From NCBI GenBank assembly GCA_037127315.1, contig JBBBDQ010000330.1, forward strand, positions 3,659,501 to 3,723,500: a stretch of DNA of 64,000 nucleotides, read 5' to 3'. The stretch comes from Ascarosepion bandense. Lineage: Eukaryota; Mollusca; Cephalopoda; Sepiida; Sepiidae. The position numbers were made by a program, and so were the translations under genes. Within the stretch, counting starts at the first letter, position 1, and each line of letters opens with the position of its first letter. Positions 22,741 through 34,007 of the stretch are shown here, piece by piece. The notes below the pieces were generated by a model. The model was given only the letters and a program-made list of their open reading frames with translations, ran no database searches and was not told the origin of the DNA.

Positions 22741-23321
22741 ACAACCCACACACCCTAACACTAATAACTAATAATACATATTGCATATAACAAAAGTTGA
22801 AAAGAAAATTCAAGGACATTAGCAGCACCCTATCTGTCATGGTCATCTCTAATATTGGTAACAGGAGGAGAACTCCTCCTCCCCACTTAGAAACAGCAAT
22901 GATGTAACTACAGCAAACATCCTGGTATAGCAAAACAACTCTCCAAAGTGTTTGCCAGGGGGGTTTTCAATAGTAAAACTACTCTTTACAATCTCTTTAC
23001 ACTTTTATCCCTGTGGAATAAAGGTTTGATAAATGATTGAATTTAACAGATGCACATATCTACATAGCTTTTTTTCTTTTCTTTTTTTTTTTTTTTTTTT
23101 TTTTTTTGTTATTGAGGCAGGACCAGGGTAATCTTGCACAAAGCAATGTGGGTCCTGGATGACAATGGATTTATAATAATTCGAGGCAAGGTTTTGCAAT
23201 ACAGGATGCTCTTCTGACACCCAACTCAGACACTCACAGTAGTCCAAGTACATGGAGTATTTTTATCAAAACAGTATTCCTAAGAAGGATGCCATTCAAG
23301 GCTTGAGACCCTATCCAAGCC
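22741..23321. other. Spacer with long poly-T
   Basis: A poly-T of 26 bases at 23082-23107 may be the complement of a retroposon poly-A tail. No parent was recognised. Confidence 0.45.
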
Positions 23322-23745
23322 TTATATATTTATTAGTTATTTTTACTGGATACTCATATTTGAGTAGACTCCATGTTTATTTATTAAACAGTATATATTT
23401 TTTTTTTCTGCTGGCCTGAATATTTGAGAAATTTTATTAGAGAAAAATATGCACTCTCCAATGTTCTCCATTAGGATCCAAATCAGCATTTCCTAGTGGA
23501 AAGCATTATTAGACTTCTTGGTAACAGAGGGCATCAATGACCAAGCAAAGTTAAACAGTACCTTGATACACAGATTTTTTCTTGTGTCTTAACAAAGTTC
23601 AAATCCTGCATATTTTTCTCTAATAATACTTCTTGAATACTCAGGTCAGTAGATGGAAATAAATAAATATACTGTTTAATAAATAATTGGAGCATCTACT
23701 CAAATACAAGTATCAACTAAAAATAATGTTTAAGTAATAAAAATC
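23322..23745. mobile_element. Foldback element, ~125-bp inverted arms
   Basis: The left arm (about 23325-23455) and right arm (about 23605-23740) are inverted copies. Shared pieces include TTTATTTATTAAACAGTATA and ATTAGAGAAAAATATGCA. The centre has no coding sequence. Different family from F1-F3. Confidence 0.8.
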
Positions 23746-25049
23746 TGTTGCATTAATAAATAAAAAATTCATCTCTTACCTTATATATATATATATATAT
23801 ATATATGAACACACACACAATGCAAATAAAGAAAAATAAATAAGATGAGAAAACTAGCTATCCTTCTCAAAGTCAGAAAATTTGAAAGCCATAGTCAAAG
23901 AGTAAATAAAAAAGGATGTTATAGTTGATCATATCTGGAGAAAGAGGGGCACATATTATCTTCTCTGATGTGGACAGCTCATATGGACAGCAAAAAACTA
24001 AAAGAGACAGCATATATTAACTTGTCAGCCAGATACCGAAGTTAAACAAACAGATTTAAGTAATGTTTGGTTTTCCCTGTTTTGGCAACGATGGTATTGG
24101 GGTAATCCATCCTATATGTATAGTTTGATCTATGTATCTGTTATTACTGAAATATAGTTATTAATGAGTATTTTTCTGTCAACATTTTCTTGAACAAACT
24201 TTGCTTTTCTCTTTTCTTACAGATACTACATCTGATAAAGGCTGAAGAATGGGTCAGTTGAAACATCATAACATCAAGAACACAAAAAGAATTCAATGGG
24301 CCAAAGAAATTTTTCAAAATGAATATAATGTTTTATGCTTACAATATACGACATGTTTTCTTCTTTTTACTTTTTTTTTTTTTTTTTTTTTTACAAAAAA
24401 TAAATTTCCCTTCTGTATAAAATTCTAGTGTCCACTCATAATGAAAAAGTACTTTACAAATAAAAGAAGATTGAAATAGTTATTACCTACAAGTATATTA
24501 ATGTTTTAGAATTACTAAATGAAAATTTTTTCTATATTGTTTTTAATGCTGATTTGGTTCATTGATGGATGATGATGATCACAAATAAAATACAATTTAA
24601 GCAAATCGCTTTAAAATGCACTGACCTGTAGAAAGCAACTAAGAATTCAAATCTGTTGACATCCTATCTTTGCACAGTACAAGATAAAATATAACCTTTA
24701 AATAGTTTATTAAAATGAGAATGCTTCATAACCAAGTGATAAATTGAACAAGTAGCAAATTATTATATAGCATTTATAGATCAGAAAAAGCACAACAAAA
24801 TGGACAGAATATTTTAATGGTGACACCCTTCAACTTTTAACTGCACAAACTATAGAAAAAATTGATATCCCATAGTCTTTTGTACCAAATACGACTGCCC
24901 TAAAAATCAGGGGTAAACTGTATTTGTATTATGAAGAAGACCCACCGCCTCATTTCTAAAATGAAAAATCAATATTTTTAACTCTAGCAAATGTGCTTCA
25001 AGGAACAAATAATGGATACTAATCAACAAAAAATAAACACAAAAAAATG
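23746..25049. other. AT-rich spacer
   Basis: (TA)n at 23785-23806 and poly-T at 24371-24392. A splice-acceptor-like TTTCTCTTTTCTTACAG at 24206-24222 has no convincing exon after it. Confidence 0.4.
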
Positions 25050-25165
25050 TTCCTTCTATGTGCCATGTCCCTTCAGTACTTTGATGTTCATGGCCCTCTA
25101 CAATATCCTGTCTTTTGTAGCTCTTATAAATTTTCTTTTTGTTATTTCTCCTAAACTTTTGCTCT
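25050..25165 (-). pseudogene. RTE-like LINE 3' fragment
   Basis: TGTGCCATGTCCCTTCAGTA matches the 3' terminal segment at 50903-50925. Short and truncated. Confidence 0.6.
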
Positions 25166-25199
25166 TTAAATATAAAAATTTATATCGTTATCTCATGTA

Positions 25200-25343
25200 T
25201 ACATATATATAAAAATTATATATATTTTATATATAGAAAAATTTCATTAATATATAAAAATTTATATATCCTTATCTCATATATATATATATAAGAATAT
25301 ATAAATTTTTATACACCAAGAATATATAAAAATGTATATACTG

Positions 25344-25397
<54 letters not shown>

Positions 25398-25420
25398 CAA
25401 TCAATAAATTTTTATATATC
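25200..25420. repeat. TA-rich tandem region with (TA)n
   Basis: Imperfect repeats of ATATAAAAATTTATATATCC type, then pure TA at 25349-25396. Confidence 0.85.
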
Positions 25421-26239
25421 AAAAACAATATTGGGGGAAAATGTATGACCAAGTGAAAAAAAATTTTTGTATGATGCAATTTGTCATGTAAAACTTTATC
25501 AGACTAAATTTATAGTGGTGCAACCACACATGCACATGAATGAGAGGTGCTCATTTATTATATATGATGGCAGTTGAGTCCTTTAATGCATAAGACCAAG
25601 CATTAACAGTCATGTGACCAACAATGGCTTTTGAAACTGGCAGTGATTTGCAAGATTTATTGTACAGATGGCAAACATAGGCCACTGATTGTTGGGTGTT
25701 TGTGCCTTCTGGGTTTATTGGTTATGGATTTTCAAGTGTCTGGTTAGTCCAGATTAACTGGAACTCAGTCTACCATGCGTGCAAGTAAGATCATTGTTAA
25801 CCTAACAAGATGGATAGTTACAGCTGTGTGACATTTTATGTGACTGACAAGGCCTGCTTGGGACAAATAAATTGCATTTGGACAAAGCTAGTCACAGGAT
25901 ATTAGCTGTGCTCATCAGAACTATTTGTTTTAATTTTCTGGAGAAATGGCACACCAGGGATTTTGTTGATTTGTTATTGAGTTCCTTTCTTTATAAGACC
26001 CAAAGCCTCAGCCACAATAGAAACAGTTTTAGGTTTTAAGTACCATTATTATTAATTAAACTGTAATTCAAATGTTATCATGCAAACAGTACTAATTCAG
26101 TTTCTATAAGGCAGGTCAACATTATTCAGAATTTTATCCAAACCATTACCTTCATTGAATTTTTGCTATCACAGCATTGTAGCTCATTTATAGGTCACTC
26201 ATGCAAATAACTACATACTTCATTCACAATAAGAAAATA
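25421..26239. other. Unassigned, less AT-rich block
   Basis: About 25500-26030 is visibly less AT-rich than its flanks. No frame, RNA gene or known repeat recognised. Confidence 0.4.
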
Positions 26240-26605
26240 TTGGTTTTACAGAAGGATACTGAGGACACTCTGGAGAGAGTACATGAGCAATGATGAGGTG
26301 TTGGAGAGGATACAAAGAAGAAAACTGATACTTAACATCAGGAAGAGACAGGTGAGGTTCCTGAGACATGTAATGAGGAAGGAGGGCCTGGAAAATTTAA
26401 TATTCACAAAATGGATAGAAGGAAAGCAAGACAAGGGAAAGCAGCATAAGACCTACTTGATAGGTCTGAGCAAATGGATGGCGGATTGGGGTTTGGAAAA
26501 GATACCAAGAGAAAATATAGTGAGAGTGACTAGAGACAGAGCCAAGTGAAAATCCATGATTACCTACGTCCTGAAGGGACATGACACATGAAGAAGAAGA
26601 ATTAC
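26240..26605 (+). pseudogene. RTE-like LINE 3' end (ORF2 C-terminus)
   Basis: Frame 26283-26549 reads MSNDEVLERIQRRKLILN, RKRQVRFLRHVMRKEGLENL, WIEGKQDKGKQ and ENIVRVTRDRAK. A near-C-terminal VLKGHDT follows in another frame, then (GAAGAA). The pattern VLxR...KRxxRxxxHxMRKE...EGKxxxGK is the C-terminus of RTE/BovB-type LINEs. 5'-truncated. Confidence 0.8.
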
Positions 26606-27769
26606 TTTGTGACAACTTGATTGTTTTAATATACACCAAATTTATCAATTACTATTTTTTCCTTTTTTCTTACTTAAATTTGAGTTTTGTTTTTGTTTTT
26701 TTTTTTTGTTTTTTATCAAGTTACTATTAAATAATTACACATAGGAATTTATGAATACACAGCTGCTTAAATCTCAGACACATGACAAGTAGACCACATA
26801 CAGTTCCCAGACTATTTTTCTGCAGCCCACAGGGAAGCATTTTTATCATCAACATTTTTCTCAAATTTTTAAAATGTTTAATAAACTTGTCCATCAGCTC
26901 TTGTATACATTTACTGTAGCTATATTGAATTTGACCTCCACACCAAGTGCAATTAATTTTAAATTGGGAAGGGTCTGTTCTTGTTTCTCCCCTGAGAAGC
27001 AAAGAAAACTCAACCACCTTACCATCACATATTTTTCATTAGTGACCTAATGAGAGAGTATAAATTTATTTTGTAACAATGTCTTATTCTCTTTTTCTTA
27101 ATTTTATAAAAAGAAATTAATTTGACAATTTATATTAGGGAAAACATAAATAAGCATCACATTTTTATATAGATGACAGTGAGTTGAATATAAGGATTGA
27201 AATCTGACAAGATGATAGAATAAATAAAGAACAAAGTAGGAAATGTGTTCATTTTTATTAAAGCTTCTTCAGAGATTTGGCTAAAGACAAGTGAGGAAAA
27301 CATTTTTAAAAGTCTGAAAGAGAGAGTATACTGGAATGATGTTTGGGATTTGATTCTTATTGGTTAGATATGTGTCACATGTAATAAAGCAATAGATGAT
27401 TATTTTAAATGTAAGTGTATGTATGTATAGGAACACTTGTCTGTTTATAAGTATGTGTGCATGATAATACATGTGTCAAGTGTATTAAAATGATGGATGA
27501 TCTTTTAAATATGTGTGTGAGAAAAATGGTAAAATGTGTGAATGTGCATGTTCGTTGGTCAGTGACAGTAGTGTATACAAGTATGGAAAATGAAATAATG
27601 TATACAAGTGTTATATTTGTAGCTAATTTGTATATATATATATATATACACATATAGAAATAAAGAAATTTGAATGTAATATGATTTTCGTTGAAATCTT
27701 TCATTGATGACAAGTATACAAGTTTTTCTTCTATTTATAAGATGAAAATTTGACTGTTCATATTGGAAA
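26606..27769. other. AT-rich spacer
   Basis: Frame 26727-27017 (minus, 96 codons) contains one CTWC but no recognisable domain. Nothing else seen. Confidence 0.4.
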
Positions 27770-28580
27770 TTAGGACTTTTCTTTTTCATAGCAAGAGGAA
27801 GAATAGATCAGATTTCATATTGGGGTGGAGCTGGTACATGAGGTAAAAGACAACAAACGCAAACAACAAAAAACATGTTACAAAGACCTTAAAGAGAAAA
27901 ATGTTAAATAAACTGAAATTTCAAGAAAGAAAGATGTATTTTTGGCCAACTATATAACTGGAACAAAAAAGAAAAAAGTTGATAATATCAAAGAAAAGGA
28001 AATTGCTGAGGAGAATCAAACTTTTCAAGAAAAGTGGGAATATTTCTATTTCATGACAGATGTAAATAGGGTTACCAATTGTCCTTTAAAATGCAGGAAT
28101 GTTCTGTATTTTGAGAATTAATGATTATTATTAGGACATGATACAACTAACTTGAGAAAACAGAAAGTTGTTTATTTTTTTAAGGTGAGGAGAGATAAAT
28201 TTGGCCACTCATATCGGCATGAGGGTGTAGATGAGATGACAGATAATCCATCACATGCACAAAAGTAAATGAGGATTTTTTCATGGCAAGCGAAGAAATA
28301 GGTTTGAGAAAATATTCTAGTAGATGGGGTAAAAAACAAGAAACACAACAACAAAAAAAAACATGTTAGAAAGATGTTAGAAAGAAAATTGTTAAATAAA
28401 CTGAAATTTCAAGGAAAGATGTATTTTTGGCCAACTCCATAATTGAAACAAAAAAGAAAAATACTGATAATGTCAAAGAACAGAAAAATTGTCAAGAAAT
28501 GAACTTTTTAAGTAAAGTGGGAATATTTATATTTTTTGATAGGGGTTGCCAATTGTGTTTAATTTCTCAAATGCATGACA
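27770..28580 (+). pseudogene. Tandem duplication with BED-finger-like reading
   Basis: 27848-28105 and 28332-28575 are diverged copies about 485 bases apart. Both include TGTTAAATAAACTGAAATTT and GATGTATTTTTGGCCAACT. Read with frameshifts, each gives a KKKVDN/KKNTDN start and W-E-Y-x-Y-F then C-P/L-x-C, like the N-terminal BED zinc finger of hAT-related proteins (K-R-K-V-D ... W-x3-YFF ... C-L-x-C). The duplication is seen; the protein identity is a weak inference. Confidence 0.4.
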
Positions 28581-28618
28581 AACAACTGGAATACATATCA
28601 AAATCTTGCCTACCTGCA

Positions 28619-28624
<6 letters not shown>

Positions 28625-28661
<37 letters not shown>
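28625..28661. repeat. (CT)n(CA)n microsatellite
   Basis: CT 28625-28650 followed by CA to 28661. Confidence 0.95.
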
Positions 28662-30142
28662 GCAATTGCTTTCACTCAAAATTACCAATTGATTTAATTC
28701 AGCTACATAAGTTTATGGACCCTTGATTGGGAACTTGTGCCTAAGAGAGTCCTGCTTCTGACCTGCTGCACTTCACCCTCAGCAAATAATAGCCCTCTTG
28801 TGTCCTTGATTTTGAGACCTCTGATTTAAATCATGTCAGTTAATACTGAACAAAGAAAATGTAATTCTGCAGTAAAAGTTAAAAGTATGCAAAGCAAATC
28901 CAGTGCCAAATAGTGAATATATTTGCTTTATAATAGTATTCACCTTAAGACGAAAAAAATGTAATCAAGCAGTTTTATCAGATCCATTTCAAATGTCATA
29001 GGTAGTGGTTGCGTATCAAACACTGTCATCAATGATATGTATGACACCTAAAACTATATTCAAGTTCAGGGTCATCAGTTAAACGTTTTGTTAAAATACT
29101 ACTCGAGACAGCAATTAATGAATGAATGTTTTTCACACACAGGCACATACACATACAGAAGTATCACTTTTTGCACTGGGAAAATTCTTTTTCAAAGAAA
29201 AGAATAATAAATATAGTAAGCAGGCATTTTATAAGAAACATGAGTATTCTCTTGATTCTTTTATGACAGATTTCTCATATCCCTATACCAGATTAAAATA
29301 GAAGATATAAAAGCCATAGCATAAATTAATAAGATCATGTATGTTAATGAGCAGGCTGAAGGATTTGCCATGTTTCTTGATTAAACAAGCACAAAAATAG
29401 GTCTGTGACAACCCCTCGTAAGAATTTAAAGGAAATGGCCAATCCAGCACTCTTTTTAATTGTATTATTGCAACCAGCATGTAGCAAGTCTTCTGATTAG
29501 TCAATAGACAAGCCAATGACAGCCTTGCCTCATTTCCACCTTAATGGACAATTAAGAAACTTTCATTTTAGACTACAGACAGTGTAAATGTGCCTCTTGA
29601 AAAACAAGCATGTGGAAACTTCACGAATATACATACCATTTTAATAAATATTTCTAGATATATATTGAATTTCATGTTGATTTCGATTTCCTTTTTTGCT
29701 GTGTAACCATTAAGAGAACTTTTATTGCACTCTAACAAGTTATAATACCCACATTTGTACACTTGTAACAGATCCATTTTCTGACACCTTAATTGGTTCA
29801 ATATTGATTCAGTACATACAAACACATTAAATATTTAAATGTGCACCATTAAATTAAGTCCATAAATTCCTTACTAAACTTTCTATTTTATTGACCTACA
29901 TGAAAGAAACACTAGATAAAAAATAATTATTACCAATTAATTGTTTACCATACATCATTTATCTTATAAGAAGCTTACCCCATATCCTCTTGTCATTGGT
30001 TTAAACTGACACCTTAATTTTTGCAAATATCTGTAATTTAATTGTAAACTATAATTTTAGGAAGCAAAGATTTCACTGAAATATTTTTGAAAATTTACAA
30101 GTTTTCATCTGAAATAAAGAAATTACAAATTTTAAGCAAAAT
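28662..30142. other. AT-rich spacer
   Basis: No gene or known repeat recognised. Frames at 29283-29516 and 29568-29825 (minus) have no domain. Confidence 0.4.
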
Positions 30143-30475
30143 AGTCACAATGTCAGTGGATGTGCGTTGTGGTGCATTGGATACCGGCTCGGAACGAGAA
30201 ATCAGAGAGCCGAGTTCAAATTCCAGTTGAATTCATTGCATTCACTTACGCGCAAATACCCGTGGGAAAGGTATTAATCCGTCTCTTCCTTCCAGTTATG
30301 GGTTAAATAACAGGACAGATTGGATTCTATAGCCTTGGTCGGCAACCAGTCTACCGCAGAAAGCAATGGCAACCTACTGCGGGATAATCTTCTGCCAAGT
30401 CAGTCATGTCTCTTTCGAGACATGATCGCCCAAGCATGTATCTTGTATGGCACTTAACTGACTGAGTCACAATGT
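30143..30475 (+). mobile_element. Full-length tRNA-derived SINE, family A
   Basis: A 311-bp element (30154-30464) between perfect 11-bp duplications AGTCACAATGT (30143-30153 and 30465-30475). The head has GTTGTGGTGCATTGGATACC (A-box region) and GAGTTCAAATTCC (B box). The body keeps GGAAAGGTATTAATCCGTC and a tail ending GGCACTTAACTGACTG. One of the least diverged copies, so a good family reference. Octopus tRNA-Lys- and tRNA-Arg-related SINEs (OK, OR1, OR2) are known, but I cannot assign this one. Confidence 0.92.
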
Positions 30476-31035
30476 ATGAGGAGAAAAAAGTCAGTTTAAA
30501 TTGATATGAGGAGGACATGGACTGAACAGAATTATTACCTAGTTTGCCATCTTAAATGATGTCTGAGATACAAGAGTATTTCTTGGACTAATGCTTGCAG
30601 CAATTCATTTCAAACAACTAAGTGTACAGCTTGAGCCTTTTTGTGTTCACACCCTACACATAATATCAGTATATCAGTCAATGTTATATTTGTAAACTAC
30701 TTGCTTAATAAAAGCTAGCAAACACAGTCATTCAAAATTGATTGTTTTAATAATGAGAAGGTGAAAACCTCAGAAAATGGACAAAGTCCAGCCATTTGTT
30801 TTTAGCACTTTTCCAACAAACATCAACAAAAAGATCGATTTCAATGAGGGAATTCACACCTATCTGCTCCTTTCTTATTGCTAACAAGAACAAGAGATAA
30901 TTAGTTCCAAAATATTCATTTGTAAAACCAAATAGATGATAGAATCTACAGAACGGTTAATGATCATTTTACTAATCTAACTTATATTAACCCATTAATA
31001 CCAACTGTCCCATTTTGGCAGCAGCCAGCATTAAT
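30476..31035. other. Unassigned spacer
   Basis: Nothing recognised. Confidence 0.5.
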
Positions 31036-31281
31036 GGCATATAGGTCAGTCAGTTAAGTGCCATACATGATACACGCTTGGGCGATCATGTCTCGAAAGA
31101 GACATGACTGACTGGGCAGAAGATTATCCTGCAGTAGTTTGCCATTGCTTTCTGCGGTAGACTGGTTGCCGACCAAGGCTACAGAACCCAATCTGCCCTG
31201 TTATTTAACCCATAACTGGAAGGAATAGTGGGATTAATACCTTTCCCAAGGGTATTTGCATGTAAGTGAAGGCATATAGGT
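31036..31281 (-). mobile_element. Head-less tRNA-SINE with target-site duplication
   Basis: 31047-31270 holds only the body and tail of family A. The tRNA-like head is absent. The ends carry a perfect 11-bp duplication GGCATATAGGT (31036-31046 and 31271-31281), so the missing head is a 5' truncation at insertion rather than a later deletion. Confidence 0.9.
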
Positions 31282-31378
31282 AGAAACCTATAAACCAGAT
31301 TTTTATAAACCTACTAATAAGTTTTTAGAAATTTAATTTTTATAACATATGCATATTTTTTATAATATATAATATAAG

Positions 31379-31600
31379 GAGGCAGACTGGAGCAATGGTT
31401 AGCAGCTCGGATTGTGGAATTGGAGAACCAAGTTTGATTTCCAATCAAGCTAATTATATAAACTTATATGCTTGGAAAAGGTATGAATTCATCTCTTCTC
31501 TCAACAGCTATGTAAAATAGCAGGACAGACGAAATTCTATAGCCTTGGGCAGTTATATGTCTAGAAGGAACTCTGAATTCAAACCAGATTGCACTATCAT
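31379..31600 (+). mobile_element. Variant tRNA-derived SINE
   Basis: Head GAGCAATGGTTAGCAGCTCG with B-box-like CAAGTTTGATTTCC, then family-A body motifs (GGTATGAATTCATCTCTTC, AATAGCAGGACAGAC). The tail after about 31550 differs from family A. Confidence 0.65.
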
Positions 31601-32207
31601 AAAGTGTGTATATGTGCAGCTAAGGACTGCTTATGAATCCAAATTCTCAATGAAACACCTACTACGGATATCCACATTTGAATGGATAAAACCACTACTA
31701 TGCTTGGTCAGTTTTCTTTTGAATAGGGCAGGTTCGTTTAATGGTGCCAACTCACCTGATTGGGTGAATGCTGCAACAAGTACAGGTAGGAAATATATGA
31801 TACCAAATTTTACAGTGAACATTAGTGGGTTAATAAGGATTTCTTTTGCTATTTCAACAAGGTTGTGTTACACATCCAATTGTTGTTTAAAATTCTTAGA
31901 GGCGTTTTTCTTCAAAATGATTTTACAGGTAACAATTATCATTTGTCACATTTCCAACCATCCTCTGGTGACATCTGAAGTATAGATTTAAATTGTCTTG
32001 GTTGTTGATAATTATTTGTTAAAAATAATTAAAAAAAGAGAGAAATAAAATCATTTGAGATGATTTACTAGATTAGAAAAAGTTTTATGAAAAATGAATT
32101 TTAAAACTAGTCATTAGATACTACATTTACCTGATGATGAGTGGAGAACTAGCTGAAATTGGGAAAACAGTAACTAAATAAAGATGAGTATATATCCTAT
32201 TTGAAAA
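31601..32207. other. Unassigned sequence with a 146-codon frame
   Basis: Frame 31545-31985 (plus) begins inside the SINE and shows no domain. The 63-codon frame on the other strand is equally unrecognised. Possibly part of a mobile element. Confidence 0.35.
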
Positions 32208-32515
32208 AGGATGCGCGTTGTGGTACAGTGGATATCGGCTCGGAACGAGAAGCCGGGGAGCCGAGTTCAAATTCCAGTTGAATTCATTGCATTCACTTAC
32301 ATGCAAATACCCTTGAGAAAGGTATTAATCCATCTATTCCTTCCAGTTATGGGTTAAATAACAGGACAGATTGGGTTCTATAGCCTTGGTCAGCAACCAG
32401 TCTACCGCAGAAAGCAATGGCAACCTACTGCGGGATAATCTTCTGCCCAGTTAGTCATGTCTCGAAAGAGACATGATCACCCAAGCGTGTATCACATATG
32501 GCACTTAACTGACTG
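32208..32515 (+). mobile_element. Full-length tRNA-derived SINE, family A
   Basis: Head GCGTTGTGGTACAGTGGATA, B box GAGTTCAAATTCC, complete body and tail. Closely similar to 30154-30464 and 48784-49096. No clear target-site duplication found. Confidence 0.9.
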
Positions 32516-32659
32516 ATATACTATAATTTTTAAATAAATCATTGTTCCAAGACATGTCCAGACAATTGATTTTGTTGTTATATTTCAGCTTATCCAGTAT
32601 TTATCACCATTTGTTTACAGTATTCATGGGCACTAGCTGAAAAACAAAAAGGAAAATTC

Positions 32660-32755
32660 TTGTATACCTGAAGAAGACCAGAGAATAGATAAGCCAAAAC
32701 ACTGATGCAGCTACAAAAGCAATAAAGGAAATGAGATAACAGTCTGAACAATTTT
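32660..32755. mobile_element. Foldback retroposon, isolated right arm
   Basis: CCTGAAGAAGACCAGAGAAT and AGATAACAGTCTGAACAAT match the right arms of copies F1-F3. The left arm and core are absent. Confidence 0.65.
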
Positions 32756-32884
32756 TAGAATAATAGATCCTAAAATATCACTGATTGTTTATAAACCCAA
32801 TTTATTAAATTTTAGTGCTTGTATTAATAGGCTTGACAGATTATAAAAGAAATTACAATTACTTATTGAAATATTTTCATGTAT

Positions 32885-33300
32885 TTTATCAGAGAGTTGA
32901 TGTTCTAAGCACTGCTTAGATGTGTCACAAGGATGAAAGTATGAAACACCTAGTGAGAATAGGATTCACTACTCAGTTCTAGTGAGACAAGCTTGCTAAC
33001 CATTGAGATACTCTTTAGATTTTCTAAGCATAGCTTAGATGTGGCAAAAAGCCAAAAGTGTGAAGCACCCAGTGAGGTTCCAACTCACTAGTCAGTCATA
33101 AACTGATCTAACGAGACAGGCTTGCTAACCATTATATCACATCAAAGTTCCCAAAAATATGGTGATTCTTTGAAGAGCTGCTTACATGTGACACAAGGCC
33201 AAAAGTATGGGGCACCCAGTAAGAATCAAACTCACTACTCAAATGTAATCATTCTCGCTAGACAAGCATGCTAACAATTACACCACATCAAGGTGCCCAA
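32885..33300 (-). mobile_element. Tandem trimer of tRNA-like SINE heads, family B
   Basis: Three successive minus-strand units of about 140 bases. Each has an A-box-like ATAATGGTTAGC, a B-box-like AGTGAGTTxGA and CACTGGGTGC. The rightmost keeps acceptor-stem-like complementary ends GGGCACC and GGGTGCCC. Between units lies the body start ACATCTAAGC(T/A). They match the head of 12551-12868. Confidence 0.8.
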
Positions 33301-34007
33301 ATGAATCAGAGGGAAAAGAAAAAAAAACAACATTAACAAGTGCATCTATCAAAATAATTTTTTCTGAATCTTGTGTATTAAATTAAAACCTTGAATCAGA
33401 ATATCATGGACATATGTACAGAAACAAACCATTTGGCTGACTACATGGATGGATAAATCAACAGATAAATCAATCAGCCAATCAATAGAAGAGAAAATAG
33501 ATTGGCAAAGAGATGGATCAATAACTGGGCAAATAACGAGATTGACAGTGAGGAAAAAAAAATCAATAGTTTCACAGAGAGATGAGAAGACAGACAGAAC
33601 CTTGCCTACATAAACCAATTGAGGGTTGCTTGGAAATCACATGAAGAGAGGAGAATAGATGAATTTTAGATGGATTGAGCAGACTTACATAGGTAATACC
33701 AACTGACTATATTGATTTGGCACATTGGTAACGCTGACTGATTATATTGGTAATACAAGATTCAGAATGTTCAAAGTTAACATTTTATTTGGTCAGAATT
33801 AAATGTCTATCCATTAATTCCTTTTGGACAATGGTCCACTCTAAAATGACCCTGGCATTAAATTTTAGTTGACTTTTTATTGTAAATATGCTTTTCTTTA
33901 AGATTAATTAAATTTTGCAAATAAAAATTAAGCCAAGTCAGGCACAATCTTATCTAAATTAATAAGCTTTATAAAAATGAAAAAAGTTATGATATAAAAT
34001 AAAAGTG
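33301..34007. other. AT-rich spacer
   Basis: Contains short (GATA)- and (CAATC)-like runs near 33440-33490. Nothing else recognised. Confidence 0.5.

Noticed and set aside
24206..24260. Possible exon after a strong acceptor-like TTTCTCTTTTCTTACAG
   Set aside because: No donor, no extended frame and no protein similarity follow it.
26727..27017. 96-codon minus-strand frame with CTWC
   Set aside because: Only one Cys pair, no supporting partner residues, and no similarity I recognise.
31545..31985. 146-codon plus-strand frame
   Set aside because: Starts inside a SINE, lacks a recognisable domain, and its composition matches non-coding AT-rich DNA.
33161..33300. Genuine tRNA gene on the minus strand
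   Set aside because: Acceptor-stem ends pair, but the anticodon arm is not formed and two diverged copies stand beside it, so it is a SINE head.
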